Shown here: piece after piece, positions 1 to 8,170 of the stretch
Numbering within the stretch: the first letter of the stretch is position 1
How the letters are laid out: each line of letters starts with the position of its first letter
The notes under the pieces: model-generated
Seen by the model: only the letters and a program-made list of their open reading frames with translations
Databases searched by the model: none
Told to the model about the DNA's origin: nothing
Program-made: the position numbers and the translations under genes
Assembly (NCBI RefSeq): GCF_003172875.1
Contig: NZ_QGKM01000030.1
Location: 32,774-96,773 of the forward strand
Length of the DNA stretch: 64,000 nucleotides
Direction: 5' to 3'
From: Leucothrix pacifica
GTDB lineage: Bacteria; Pseudomonadota; Gammaproteobacteria; Thiotrichales; Thiotrichaceae

Positions 1-10
1 GTTTCGGGCG

Positions 11-1189
11 GTGGTGCATGGGTGTTTAGCGGGTGATATGAGTGAAAGCTTCCATGAAATTTATTTCATGAGGATTGAGCGCGGGACGAAAATATACCTA
101 AAAAATCAGCCTACTGAACGGTTGCAATTACTTAGTCTTTTTTTTGAAGTAGCTTGGAGCCAATTCTCATCAAAACTTGATCCAGCAACTAGCTCCGTAA
201 TAGCAGAATGGAGTGGCATGGAGCTTTGGAGGTTAGGTAGGCCACGCGAATCGATACCTCTTTTAACATCACGTTTAGATTTTGGTTACAAGCACCAAAA
301 TCATGACATCATTGTGGGCATCACGACCAATTTGGTTGAAATATATAATTGTCTTGGATTCTTAAAGAAAGCCATATCATTAGCGAATGCATTTGACTCT
401 TACTTAGGAGGCATCAAATACGAAATCGACTTTAAAAACATTACTGCTTTGTGCTCTAAAGCAGAAACACTTCATAAACTGGGGAAGCATAAAGAGTCTC
501 AGGCGCTCTTTGAAGCAGCCTCAGGAATTCAAGCAAATAGAGAAGGAAAAGATAGACCAAAAGAGCTACTATCGTTTCAAGGCTTTCAATACTGCCAATT
601 ATTGATCGACCTTAGACAATATGAAGAAGCATACAGTTTATCCAAATCAATAATTTCAATAGCTTCTAACCATAGAGACCATAACGATGCCTGCTTAGGT
701 GCTATTTGTGCTGGTGCAATACTCACCAGAGCACCTTATGGAAACCGTAGAGCAGCAATAGAGCAATTAAATTTTTCTATTGATACATTTAAATTGCTAG
801 ACCAGTCCCACGACTGGTGGCCTTATGCGTTGATCTACCGCTCAGAATACTTTAGATGTGACTTCAATTATGAAGCAGCAAAAAATGATCTTTTAGAAAC
901 CTACGAAATCGCCGAACCCTCCGGCATGCGCCTCCACCTAACCGACTATCACCTGGAAATGGCCCGCCTAATCCTAGCCATAGAAGCCGACCCCGATCAA
1001 TACAAAGAAGCCACCCCAGACCGAGAACAAAGAACCCTCCCCACAGAACTAGCCGACCCGGACGAACCCGGCATCCTAACCCTCGAAGGACATATCCAAG
1101 CAGCCGACAAACTAATCCAAGACACCGGCTATCACCGCCGCGATGCAGAGCTAGCCGAACTCAAACAACAGGCAGGCATGTCATGCTAA
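11..1189 (+). CDS. TPR-type helical-repeat protein, C-terminal part (cut by left edge)
   Basis: The frame is open to the left edge, so this is probably the C-terminal part of a larger protein; if the gene is complete, the ATG at 38 is the better start. The product is almost all alpha-helical, with repeated A/L/Y helix pairs typical of degenerate tetratricopeptide repeats. It ends in a tail with the pattern AD-LI--TGYHRRD-EL--L, which I associate with the ends of large bacterial NTPase-TPR (NLR-like) proteins. No catalytic motif is visible. Codon use changes abruptly near position 900: before it codons are A/T-ending, after it C-ending codons dominate. Function unknown; a role in signalling or defence is inference from the architecture. 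Confidence 0.55.
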   Translation: MVHGCLAGDMSESFHEIYFMRIERGTKIYLKNQPTERLQLLSLFFEVAWSQFSSKLDPATSSVIAEWSGMELWRLGRPRESIPLLTSRLDFGYKHQNHDIIVGITTNLVEIYNCLGFLKKAISLANAFDSYLGGIKYEIDFKNITALCSKAETLHKLGKHKESQALFEAASGIQANREGKDRPKELLSFQGFQYCQLLIDLRQYEEAYSLSKSIISIASNHRDHNDACLGAICAGAILTRAPYGNRRAAIEQLNFSIDTFKLLDQSHDWWPYALIYRSEYFRCDFNYEAAKNDLLETYEIAEPSGMRLHLTDYHLEMARLILAIEADPDQYKEATPDREQRTLPTELADPDEPGILTLEGHIQAADKLIQDTGYHRRDAELAELKQQAGMSC

Positions 1190-1268
1190 AATTAACTCCG
1201 ATCCGGAAATGGCAGTTATTTCACCTGAAAAATAACGTATTACCCTCAACTATGAACAGATTAAAACC

Positions 1269-1361
1269 ATGAGTAAACTACTCAACGAACTCAGCCAGAA
1301 GAAAAAACAGATCGAAGCCTCGTGCCGGAAATACGGTACAAGACGTATTCAAGTAAACTAA
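1269..1361 (+). pseudogene. Remnant of MNT-type nucleotidyltransferase N-terminus
   Basis: A 30-codon frame reads MSKLLNELSQKKKQIE, then CRKYG-RRIQV, then stops. This resembles the first helix and beta strand of minimal nucleotidyltransferases (the antitoxin half of HEPN/MNT pairs), where the next residues would be the FGS catalytic loop. That loop and everything after it are missing. The in-frame codons before the ATG stay open back to about 1236 but give no better start. Read as a decayed fragment; a chance frame cannot be excluded at this length. Confidence 0.35.
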
Positions 1362-1387
1362 TCGATTCATCATAAAGGATGCCTATT

Positions 1388-1624
1388 ATGAAAAAAATGA
1401 AGAACGAAAAAGAGATGGTTAAAAAAGCAATCACGGAGGGTATGAAATACGGTGTAGAACGTGGGGTTGTAGAGTTTGAACCGACGGATTCACAGGCCGA
1501 TAAAATCGAATATATTTACCGCCTGTTAGTACACGATAAGATCATTCAACCACTACCGAATGACCAGATTTCACAGCTCTCAATGAAGCATCGTATTGCG
1601 ATTTGGGCGTCTAAATTGAAGTAG
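1388..1624 (+). CDS. Small conserved cytoplasmic protein (DUF5062-like)
   Basis: Encodes 78 residues, basic at the N-terminus, with no signal peptide or membrane segment. The pattern K-A---G-KY---RG-VEF followed by IYRLLVHDKIIQPL resembles the DUF5062 family of small gammaproteobacterial proteins of unknown function; that assignment is from memory. The start at 1388 is preferred because AAAGGA at 1374-1379 lies 8 bases before it, whereas the in-frame ATG at 1379 overlaps the ribosome-binding site. It stands alone between remnant sequence and an acetyltransferase. No function is proposed. Confidence 0.6.
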   Translation: MKKMKNEKEMVKKAITEGMKYGVERGVVEFEPTDSQADKIEYIYRLLVHDKIIQPLPNDQISQLSMKHRIAIWASKLK

Positions 1625-1673
1625 TTCGACAGGTTGTTATCGCGAGGTGAGAGAGGCGATTAAGGAGGAATAA

Positions 1674-2213
1674 ATGAGTCTACATATTCGTCAGGCAGTC
1701 CTTGGCGATGCCGATATTTTGTATTACTGGGATGAGAAGCCTCATGTCAAAAAGGCCGTCAGTAACGATGGCACAACATCTTTTGAGGCTGACTGGGAAG
1801 ATGAGTTAGCGAGTCAGGATGACAGCATGGAGTTTCTGATCGCGGAGCTGGATGGCAACCCCATTGGCGCGATGCAAATTATCAACCCAGCCACAGAGCC
1901 TAGCCATTATTGGGGGCATGATGTGCCACCTAATTTACGGGCGATGGATATCTGGATTGGCGAAGAAGCTTATCTTGGCCATGGTTATGGCGCACAGATG
2001 ATGACGTTTGCGATCAATCGTTGTTTTGATGAGGCCGAGGTGGAAGCTATCTTGATCGATCCCCTAGCCAACAACCAAGACGCTCACCGCTTCTATAAAC
2101 GTCTTGGTTTCGTGTTTGTTGAACAAAGACAGTTTGATGAAGACAGTGACTGCTTTGTGTTCCGTTTAAATCGTGAAGCTTGGGAGCTGCGTAGTAACAA
2201 GTTACTAGCTTAA
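1674..2213 (+). CDS. GNAT-family N-acetyltransferase (AAC(6')-like)
   Basis: A 179-residue single-domain GNAT protein that transfers an acetyl group from acetyl-CoA to an amino group. The N-terminal strand IRQAVLGDADILYYWDEKPHV matches the RimJ/aminoglycoside 6'-acetyltransferase branch. The acetyl-CoA loop is in the segment WIGEEAYLGHGYGAQMM (R/Q-x-x-G-x-G/A equivalent GHGYGAQ), and the C-terminal N-----RFYKRLGF motif is intact. A strong AGGAGGA lies just before the ATG. Substrate cannot be told from sequence; an aminoglycoside, polyamine or protein N-terminus are all possible. It sits alone in an accessory patch. Confidence 0.8.
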   Translation: MSLHIRQAVLGDADILYYWDEKPHVKKAVSNDGTTSFEADWEDELASQDDSMEFLIAELDGNPIGAMQIINPATEPSHYWGHDVPPNLRAMDIWIGEEAYLGHGYGAQMMTFAINRCFDEAEVEAILIDPLANNQDAHRFYKRLGFVFVEQRQFDEDSDCFVFRLNREAWELRSNKLLA

Positions 2214-2252
2214 ACTCATAGAGTTGGCGGGCATAAATACTTCTCTAGACAT

Positions 2253-2429
2253 CTAAGACTGCTTATTTCGATTGATGACATCCGTAACACTCACTTCAAC
2301 AATAGCAGAACGATCCGCTTTCATACCCGGCATAAGTTCTTCCCGTAGTGTCATCCATGTATTAGCTTCCTTGTACCGCATATCCTGTAGAACAAGATCC
2401 CGCAGATACTCGCTGGCCGTTTCAAGCAA
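2253..2429 (-). pseudogene. ParD-type antitoxin C-terminal remnant
   Basis: Read leftwards, the frame gives ETASEYLRDLVLQDMRYKEA, a W--LR-EL-PGM-AD segment and VSVTDVINRNK before the stop. This is the second helix and toxin-binding tail of a ParD/RHH antitoxin. The N-terminal ribbon strand is absent: upstream codons in this frame are the out-of-frame end of the neighbouring ATPase gene. No ParE gene follows. It looks like a broken antitoxin gene joined to the 3' end of the ATPase gene. An intact parD lies at 44.3 kb in the same window for comparison. Confidence 0.45.
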
Positions 2430-3582
2430 ACACCTCAGCAACCTGATCATAAGGAATAGCGCTAACACCATCACTGAATTCAATACGCTCGCCACTATAC
2501 GCCACTAACGACTGATAAAGCGGTGAGTTTTTCTCTGAAAAATGCACCAAGCCTTTCTTAAAGCGATGATGCCATGTGGAAGCTGCTTTAATTTCGATAC
2601 CGACAATGTCACGACCCGACTTAAACAACAGGTCAATTTCATTGCCAGCCGAATCGCGAAAGTAATAAAGGTTAGGACTAAGCCCTTGGTTATAACGGGT
2701 CTTGAGTGCTTCGAGTGCCACAAGGTTTTCAAACATATTACCCATTAACGGATCACGTCGTACTTGCTTAACGGTTTCAATATCAAGCAAGTAACACAAC
2801 AACCCTGTATCAGTGAAATAATACTTCGGTGACTTAATCACTCGCTTACCAAAATTTTCAAAGTACGGCGGTAGCTTAAAAATAACAAACGACGCTTCCA
2901 AAATAGACAACCAATGCTTGATCGTTTTGCTATCCACGCCTACATCATTAGCAAGCGACTGGTAGTTTGCCAACTGCCCAACTCGCCCCGCCAACAACTT
3001 AATGAATTTCTCAAACAAGGTGACATCTTTTAAATTAATTAACTGCCTGACATCACGCTCAAGATACGTTTGGTAGTAGTTGGCGTAGGCGGTATGAGGC
3101 CGTTGGTTTTGGTCATACACACGGGGCATAAACCCGTTGAACAAGTAATCTTCGAAGTCTTCGAACTGAATGTTGGCTGCACTTAACTCAGAGATGGTTA
3201 GCGGCAGCAAATGCAATATTCCTGTCCGTCCTGCCAACGACTGAGAAATGGAAGCTCTTAACTCTAGCTGATGTGAACCCGTTAAAACGAACTGCCCGTT
3301 TTCCGAACGCTCATCCACCATGCCTTGCAGGTAGCTCAACAAGTGTGGGGCGCGCTGGACTTCGTCAAAGATCACTTTGTTGTCATAGCGCTTTAGGAAA
3401 GCCTTTGGGTCTTCGGTAGCAATCTGTCGATTTTCAGGATGCTCAAGACTCACGTACTCGTAGTCAGTCAGCACCGCTTTTGTCAGAGTTGTTTTTCCTG
3501 ACTGGCGCGGCCCGAGAACAGTGACTATCGGGTATTCTTTGAGTTGGTTGAGCAGCTCTGGTGTTATATTTCTTGGAATCAT
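2422..3582 (-). CDS. AAA ATPase with C-terminal DUF4143 (PD-(D/E)XK-like) domain
   Basis: A 386-residue member of the AAA_14/DUF4143 family, close to the usual length. Walker A is GPRQSGKTT near residues 24-32 and Walker B is KVIFDEVQ near residue 70; the sensor-type segment FVLTGSHQ follows. A winged-helix stretch (YQSLANDVGVDSKTIKHWLSILE) occupies the middle. The C-terminal part has NEIDLLFK and VGIEIKAA, the core of a restriction-endonuclease-like fold. The cellular role of the family is poorly known; such genes are common in accessory DNA. The 3' end abuts a ParD remnant. Intact, on the opposite strand to the GNAT gene. Confidence 0.85.
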   Translation of the reverse strand: MIPRNITPELLNQLKEYPIVTVLGPRQSGKTTLTKAVLTDYEYVSLEHPENRQIATEDPKAFLKRYDNKVIFDEVQRAPHLLSYLQGMVDERSENGQFVLTGSHQLELRASISQSLAGRTGILHLLPLTISELSAANIQFEDFEDYLFNGFMPRVYDQNQRPHTAYANYYQTYLERDVRQLINLKDVTLFEKFIKLLAGRVGQLANYQSLANDVGVDSKTIKHWLSILEASFVIFKLPPYFENFGKRVIKSPKYYFTDTGLLCYLLDIETVKQVRRDPLMGNMFENLVALEALKTRYNQGLSPNLYYFRDSAGNEIDLLFKSGRDIVGIEIKAASTWHHRFKKGLVHFSEKNSPLYQSLVAYSGERIEFSDGVSAIPYDQVAEVFA

Positions 3583-3711
3583 GCACTAACGATATTTCAT
3601 GTAAATCAGGAGTTCAAGTCCTGATTTACATGGTTTGCCATCTGAAATAGGAATTGGCTTTGCATCTCAAAGCCTCAAGTCGTTCTCTTTTACACATCTA
3701 ATCTGACAAAC

Positions 3712-4749
3712 TTAAGCTGCCGCAAATACGATCTGTGTTTTCATTGCCTGTTGTCGGTCGTTGGCAATGATAAATGCTTCCAGCGCCTGATCCATTGGTA
3801 AGGAGTGTGAAATCAACGGCTTCACATCGACCCGACCCGATTTCATTAGACTCACGGCAATTTCAAATTCCTCATGGAAACGGAAAGAACCGCGAATTTC
3901 TAGTTCTTTCGCGGTAATTGCCATCATTGGCACAGGCATATCACCGCTCAAACCAAGCTGCATAATCACGCCACGAGGTCGCATCGCAGGAATCGCACCC
4001 GCTAGTGCATGGTGTGAGCCAGTGCATTCAAACAACACGTCGAAGGTGCCTTTACCAGCGCAATACTCCTCCAGGCCGTCCGGGGTATCGCTCATATTAA
4101 TGACCTTGTCAGCACCGGCAGCTTTTGCATATTCCAAAGCGTTATCTACCAGATCAGTCACCACAATCTCTGTTGCCCCCGCACTTTTGGCTGCGACGAC
4201 GGCTAAGGCTCCAATCGGACCACAACCGGTAACTAGCACACGTTTACCTAATAATTCACCAGCACGTCTGGCAGCATGCAAGCACACTGAAAATGGTTCA
4301 GCCATGGCCGCTTCGCCAGCGCTTAAACCGGTCGCATCAACACATTGGCTTGCATCGACAATCAGCTCTTCCTGAAAGCCACCTTGTATATGCGGGAAGG
4401 GCATGGCTGAGCCATAGAAGCGCATATTCATGCAGTGATTACGTGCGCCTTCGTCACAATATTCGCAATCGCCACAGGGGCGAGAGGGGCAAATCGCAAT
4501 TAACTGGTCTTGTTCGAAACCAGTCACACCTTCGCCTAGCTCTTCTACGAAACCTGAAAACTCATGTCCCGGTACCATCGGTTGCTTGAGGCGCACTGTG
4601 CCAAAGCCTGCGTTATTGTAGTAGTGCAAATCAGAGCCACAGATGCCACCACTGGCAACGCGAATACGGATTTGTCCGGCCTGAGGTGAAGGGCACTCAC
4701 GCTCTTCGACTCGTAAATCTTTTGCATCATGGATGACTAGTGCGCGCAT
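3712..4749 (-). CDS. idnD: L-idonate 5-dehydrogenase
   Basis: Zinc-dependent medium-chain dehydrogenase of 345 residues that oxidises L-idonate (or a related aldonate) to 5-ketogluconate with NAD(P). Catalytic zinc ligands C37, H61 and E62 are present, and C92, C95, C98 and C106 form the structural zinc site. The Rossmann loop is VTGCGPIGALAV. The start of the protein (MRALVIHDAKDLRVEE) is typical of IdnD. It is the distal gene of a leftward pair with a 2-hydroxyacid dehydrogenase 24 bases upstream, divergent from idnO and gntK. Together these genes convert idonate through 5-ketogluconate and gluconate to 6-phosphogluconate. Exact substrate is inferred from this context. Confidence 0.85.
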   Translation of the reverse strand: MRALVIHDAKDLRVEERECPSPQAGQIRIRVASGGICGSDLHYYNNAGFGTVRLKQPMVPGHEFSGFVEELGEGVTGFEQDQLIAICPSRPCGDCEYCDEGARNHCMNMRFYGSAMPFPHIQGGFQEELIVDASQCVDATGLSAGEAAMAEPFSVCLHAARRAGELLGKRVLVTGCGPIGALAVVAAKSAGATEIVVTDLVDNALEYAKAAGADKVINMSDTPDGLEEYCAGKGTFDVLFECTGSHHALAGAIPAMRPRGVIMQLGLSGDMPVPMMAITAKELEIRGSFRFHEEFEIAVSLMKSGRVDVKPLISHSLPMDQALEAFIIANDRQQAMKTQIVFAAA

Positions 4750-4773
4750 GGTGATTTCCTTGTGTTCTCGAAT

Positions 4774-5721
4774 TTAGTTTACAGGGGTCAATAAATCACG
4801 CCCTTCAAAATGAGCGAGTAAGTTGTTGCGTACCAGATCGCCCATCGCTTCACGTGTCTCGACCGTGCCTGAGCCTTGGTGAGGTTGCAACAGTACATTG
4901 TCCAGTGCGAAGAAACGCTCATTAATCACTGGCTCGCCCTCAAATACATCAAGTGCAGCTGATCCTAATGCGCCACTTTCCAGAGCATCCAATAAGGCTT
5001 CTTCATCAATATTGGCGGCGCGGCTGATATTGATAATCATGCCGGTGCTACCCATTGCTTCGATCACTTCTTTACTGACGATGTGACGGGTTTCAGCATT
5101 AGCGGCAAGTGCAACAAATAAGAAGTCAGAGGCTTCAGCCAGTGCCACGGGGTCAGCAATAAAGTTCCAATCAGCAGCTTCCGGTTTTGCACTGCGACTG
5201 GAGTAATTGATCTCCATATCGAATGCGGCAAGCCGTTTGGCAATCTCAAACCCAATCCGACCTAAACCTAACACTCCGACACGCTTACCGTGTACCCGAC
5301 TGGTTAGTCCATAGCCGCCAGTATTACCCCAGTTGCCGGAACGAACCCAGTCAGAGGCCCCCACAATGGCACGTGACTGAGCTAACATCATCGCGACGGC
5401 ATAGTCTGCAACATCACCGGTTAATACATCGGGTGTATTGGACATGCGCAAGTCTCTGGCAATGACCCGGTCCATATCAACACCATCATAACCAACGCCG
5501 TAAACTGCAATCATTTCCAGCGCGGGTAAGGCATCAATCAGCTCACCTTCAACCCGTAAATCGCCGCGTGTGCCAATGGCTTTAATGTTGGCAGCGTGCT
5601 GTTTTAAAAAGGCCTCTTTGTCATCGACTTCAAAAAAACGATGCATCACGAAGTGTTCATTAAGAAGCGCTTCGTCCCGCTCGGAGTAAGCACCCAATTG
5701 CAGTATTTCTGGTTTATTCAC
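4774..5721 (-). CDS. D-isomer-specific 2-hydroxyacid dehydrogenase (gluconate/glyoxylate reductase type)
   Basis: A 315-residue NAD(P)-dependent dehydrogenase. The coenzyme loop GVLGLGRIGFEIAKRL is in the middle of the protein. The catalytic set is visible as Arg in NISRAANID, Glu in FEGEP and His in LQPHQGSG. The family includes 2-ketogluconate reductase, glyoxylate/hydroxypyruvate reductase and D-lactate dehydrogenase. Its place in the idonate/gluconate locus favours 2-ketogluconate or a similar keto-acid as substrate, but this is inference. First gene of the leftward arm, so its promoter should lie in the same 134-base divergent region as that of idnO. Confidence 0.8.
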   Translation of the reverse strand: MNKPEILQLGAYSERDEALLNEHFVMHRFFEVDDKEAFLKQHAANIKAIGTRGDLRVEGELIDALPALEMIAVYGVGYDGVDMDRVIARDLRMSNTPDVLTGDVADYAVAMMLAQSRAIVGASDWVRSGNWGNTGGYGLTSRVHGKRVGVLGLGRIGFEIAKRLAAFDMEINYSSRSAKPEAADWNFIADPVALAEASDFLFVALAANAETRHIVSKEVIEAMGSTGMIINISRAANIDEEALLDALESGALGSAALDVFEGEPVINERFFALDNVLLQPHQGSGTVETREAMGDLVRNNLLAHFEGRDLLTPVN

Positions 5722-5740
5722 GCTGATTCCTCTGGCTCGG

Positions 5741-5768
5741 TTGACATTCCAAGTGTTATCGATAACAT
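5741..5768 (+). promoter_or_regulatory. idnO promoter with overlapping GntR/IdnR-type operator
   Basis: A perfect TTGACA at 5741-5746 and TAACAT at 5763-5768 are 16 bases apart and point towards idnO. The -10 overlaps a perfect 14-base palindrome, TGTTATCGATAACA (5754-5767), close to the TGTTAC-GTAACA operators of the LacI-family gluconate regulators GntR and IdnR. It lies in the divergent gap between the two arms of the gluconate locus, so one repressor could control both. No LacI-type regulator gene is adjacent; the one at 47-48 kb has a different operator. Confidence 0.55.
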
Positions 5769-5855
5769 TGCTAAATGCAAGTCATTATCTCAGAGCCTAC
5801 ACCCCATCGCAGACCATTACAGTCTGTGGTTCTGCAACTATCGAGGAGTCATTTT

Positions 5856-6629
5856 TTGGATACCAAAACAACTATTTTTGACCTGACAGGCAAGCGCGCA
5901 TTAATCACCGGTTCGAGTCAGGGAATTGGTTATATGTTGGCCAAAGGTTTGTCAGAGGCTGGTGCTGATGTGGTGATTAATGGCCGTGATGTTGGCAAGT
6001 TGCAGAAAGCAGCGGATGAACTCAAGGCGATGGGAATTGAAGCGTACCAACTGCCATTTGATGTGACGGATCACGCCGCTGTTGCAGAGGCGGTAAATGA
6101 CTTTGAAGCCAATGTCGGGCCGATTGATATTTTGGTGAATAACGCAGGTATGCAGCACCGTACGCCGCTGGAGGATTTTGATCCCGCTGACTTTGAGCGG
6201 CTCATGAACACCAATGTAACGTCAGTGTTTAATGTGGGTCAGGCAGTGGCAAAGCACATGATCAAACGTGGTGCCGGTAAAATCGTGAATGTTGCTTCGG
6301 TACAGACATCATTAGCGCGCCCCGGAATAGCGCCATACACCGCGTCTAAAGGTGCAGTGTCTAACCTGACCAAGGGCATGACGACTGACTGGGCTAAGTA
6401 TGGTTTGCAGGTGAATGCTTTGGCTCCGGGCTACTTTGATACACCATTAAATGCAGCATTAGTCAGCGATCCTGAGTTCAGTGAATGGTTGTGTAAGCGC
6501 ACACCGACAGGCCGCTGGGGACAGTTGGAAGAGTTGGTTGGGGCCTGCGTCTTCTTATCATCCGGTGCGTCTAGCTTTGTCAACGGGCAGACATTGTATG
6601 TGGATGGTGGTATTACTGCCTGCATCTAG
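5856..6629 (+). CDS. idnO: Gluconate 5-dehydrogenase (short-chain dehydrogenase)
   Basis: Classical SDR that interconverts 5-ketogluconate and gluconate with NAD(P)H. The coenzyme motif TGSSQGIG, the NNAG motif (LVNNAGMQHR) and the catalytic Ser, Tyr161 and Lys165 (YTASK) are all present. The start is taken as TTG at 5856 because GAGGAG (5843-5848) sits 7 bases upstream and this gives 257 residues, the usual family length, starting MDTKTTIFDLTGKRALITG. A frame extension upstream to 5775 would add an unlikely N-terminus. The reaction links idnD to the gluconate kinase that follows. Confidence 0.85.
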   Translation: MDTKTTIFDLTGKRALITGSSQGIGYMLAKGLSEAGADVVINGRDVGKLQKAADELKAMGIEAYQLPFDVTDHAAVAEAVNDFEANVGPIDILVNNAGMQHRTPLEDFDPADFERLMNTNVTSVFNVGQAVAKHMIKRGAGKIVNVASVQTSLARPGIAPYTASKGAVSNLTKGMTTDWAKYGLQVNALAPGYFDTPLNAALVSDPEFSEWLCKRTPTGRWGQLEELVGACVFLSSGASSFVNGQTLYVDGGITACI

Positions 6630-6648
6630 AGTAAACGGAACTGATCGC

Positions 6649-7185
6649 GTGAGTGACCCTGAAATAATGGCGAACACACCCAGACTGATTATTGTGATGG
6701 GGGTGTGCGGCAGTGGAAAATCAACTATTGCCAAGATGTTGGCTAATGCGTTAAACGCAGATTTTCTGGATGCTGATGATTATCATCCCGCAGCTAATGT
6801 CGCGAAGATGAGCAGGGGTGATGCCTTAAATGATGAGGATCGCTGGCCGTGGTTGAAGGACTTTGCACAGGCGATGGCCAGTCAGTCCGACGTTTGTGTT
6901 GGAGCATGTTCTGCACTCAAAAAATCCTATCGGGATAGCTTGTACTCCGAGGCTAATGAGTCCGTATTATTCGTACACCTAGACGGTAACAAGCCGTTAC
7001 TGATGGAGCGCATGTCAGCGCGTACAGAACATTTTATGCCTACCGCATTATTGGATAGCCAGCTGGCTACTTTAGAGATGCCGGGGAGTGATGAATGCGC
7101 TATTTCCGTCGATATTAGCGGTACACCACAACAGATTATTCAGCTGATACAGCAACAAATAAAAGAGAACGGTTATGACAAGTAA
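6649..7185 (+). CDS. gntK: Gluconokinase
   Basis: P-loop kinase that phosphorylates D-gluconate to 6-phosphogluconate, feeding the Entner-Doudoroff or pentose phosphate route. Walker A is GVCGSGKST near the N-terminus, followed by the family segment FLDADDYHP and DEDRWPWL, and CSALKKSYRD in place of the usual CSALK-YRD. The GTG at 6649 is chosen because GGAA is 8 bases upstream; the ATG at 6667 (MANTPRLII) is an alternative. At 178 residues it matches bacterial GntK. Its 3' end overlaps the following reductase gene by 11 bases, which suggests an operon with idnO. Confidence 0.85.
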   Translation: MSDPEIMANTPRLIIVMGVCGSGKSTIAKMLANALNADFLDADDYHPAANVAKMSRGDALNDEDRWPWLKDFAQAMASQSDVCVGACSALKKSYRDSLYSEANESVLFVHLDGNKPLLMERMSARTEHFMPTALLDSQLATLEMPGSDECAISVDISGTPQQIIQLIQQQIKENGYDK

Positions 7186-8051
7186 AGTAGCGTTGATTGG
7201 CGCAGGTGTAATGGGTGGGGCGATTGGCACTCGATTGCTGGAAACCGGAAATCAACTGGCGGTGTCTGATCCGAATCCGCCAAAAGTTGCGGTACTGACC
7301 GACTTGGGCGCGACGGCTGCAAGCTCTGCCGCTGATGCCGCCTCGCAAGCTGACTTTGTCTTTTTAAGTCTTAATTCCGCTAATATTGTTGAGAAGGCAG
7401 TGTTTGGTGAGAATGGCGTGGCGGCAGGTGCTAAACAGGGCACCTTGATTATTGATATGTCATCGATTGATCCTGCATCTACTCAGGCATTGGCGAGTCG
7501 TGCGCAGGAGCAAGGATTGCGTTGGTTGGATTGCCCATTATCCGGTGGTGCACCTAAAGCATTATTAGGCACATTAGCGGTAATGGCTGGTGGTGATGCG
7601 GATGATTTTGAAGACTCAAAAGTGGTGATGGATCAGCTTTGCAGCAACTACACATTGATGGGCCCATCCGGTGCGGGGCAGACGACCAAACTGATTAATC
7701 AGGTGTTGTGTGCGCTGAACTTTGTCGCCGTTGCCGAAGCTACAAAACTGGCTCAGGATGCCGGTGTTGATGCTACAAAAATTCCTCAGGCATTGGCAGG
7801 GGGGGCGTGCGGATAGTGCGATTCTGCAGGAGTTTATGGGCAAGATGGCTGAGCGTGATTACAGCCCAACCGGACGCATTGATAATATGGTGAAGGACTT
7901 AAATGGTGTTCAGGATCTGGCGCGTTCAACCAATACTGCCATGCCATTAACGGCGGCGTGTGCAGAGATTCATCGCTTATTTGCGAGTGCGGGCATTGGT
8001 GATGCAGACAATGCTGCACTGATGAAGTTTTATGATGGTGATATGAGTTAG
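7175..8051 (+). pseudogene. NAD-dependent 3-hydroxyisobutyrate/tartronate-semialdehyde reductase family, frameshifted
   Basis: The first 7175-7816 frame has the Rossmann motif LIGAGVMGGAIG, the substrate-binding segment LDCPLSGGAPKA and the catalytic Lys172 in TTKLINQVL, then goes out of frame. The rest of the C-terminal helical domain continues in another frame from about 7806 (RADSAILQEFMGKM to DGDMS) and ends at 8051. The break is at a run of seven G at 7799-7805; six G would restore one protein of about 291 residues. It may be a real mutation, a slippage-controlled gene or a sequencing error. The family reduces small hydroxy-keto acids; here it probably belongs to sugar-acid metabolism. 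Confidence 0.75.
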
Positions 8052-8170
8052 GCAAACGCTAAAAATCCCCGCCGTTTTTTTAGAGGCAGCCAATTAGTTT
8101 ACAGCATAATTTCTAGCGCATAGACTCAGGGTTTTCATATAGACGACTTTGATCGTAACTCAGGATTATT

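Noticed and set aside
8060..8095. Possible hairpin after the frameshifted reductase gene (CTAAAAA and TTTTTAG around a C-rich loop)
   Set aside because: The stem is only A-T pairs and its geometry is poor; too weak to call a terminator.
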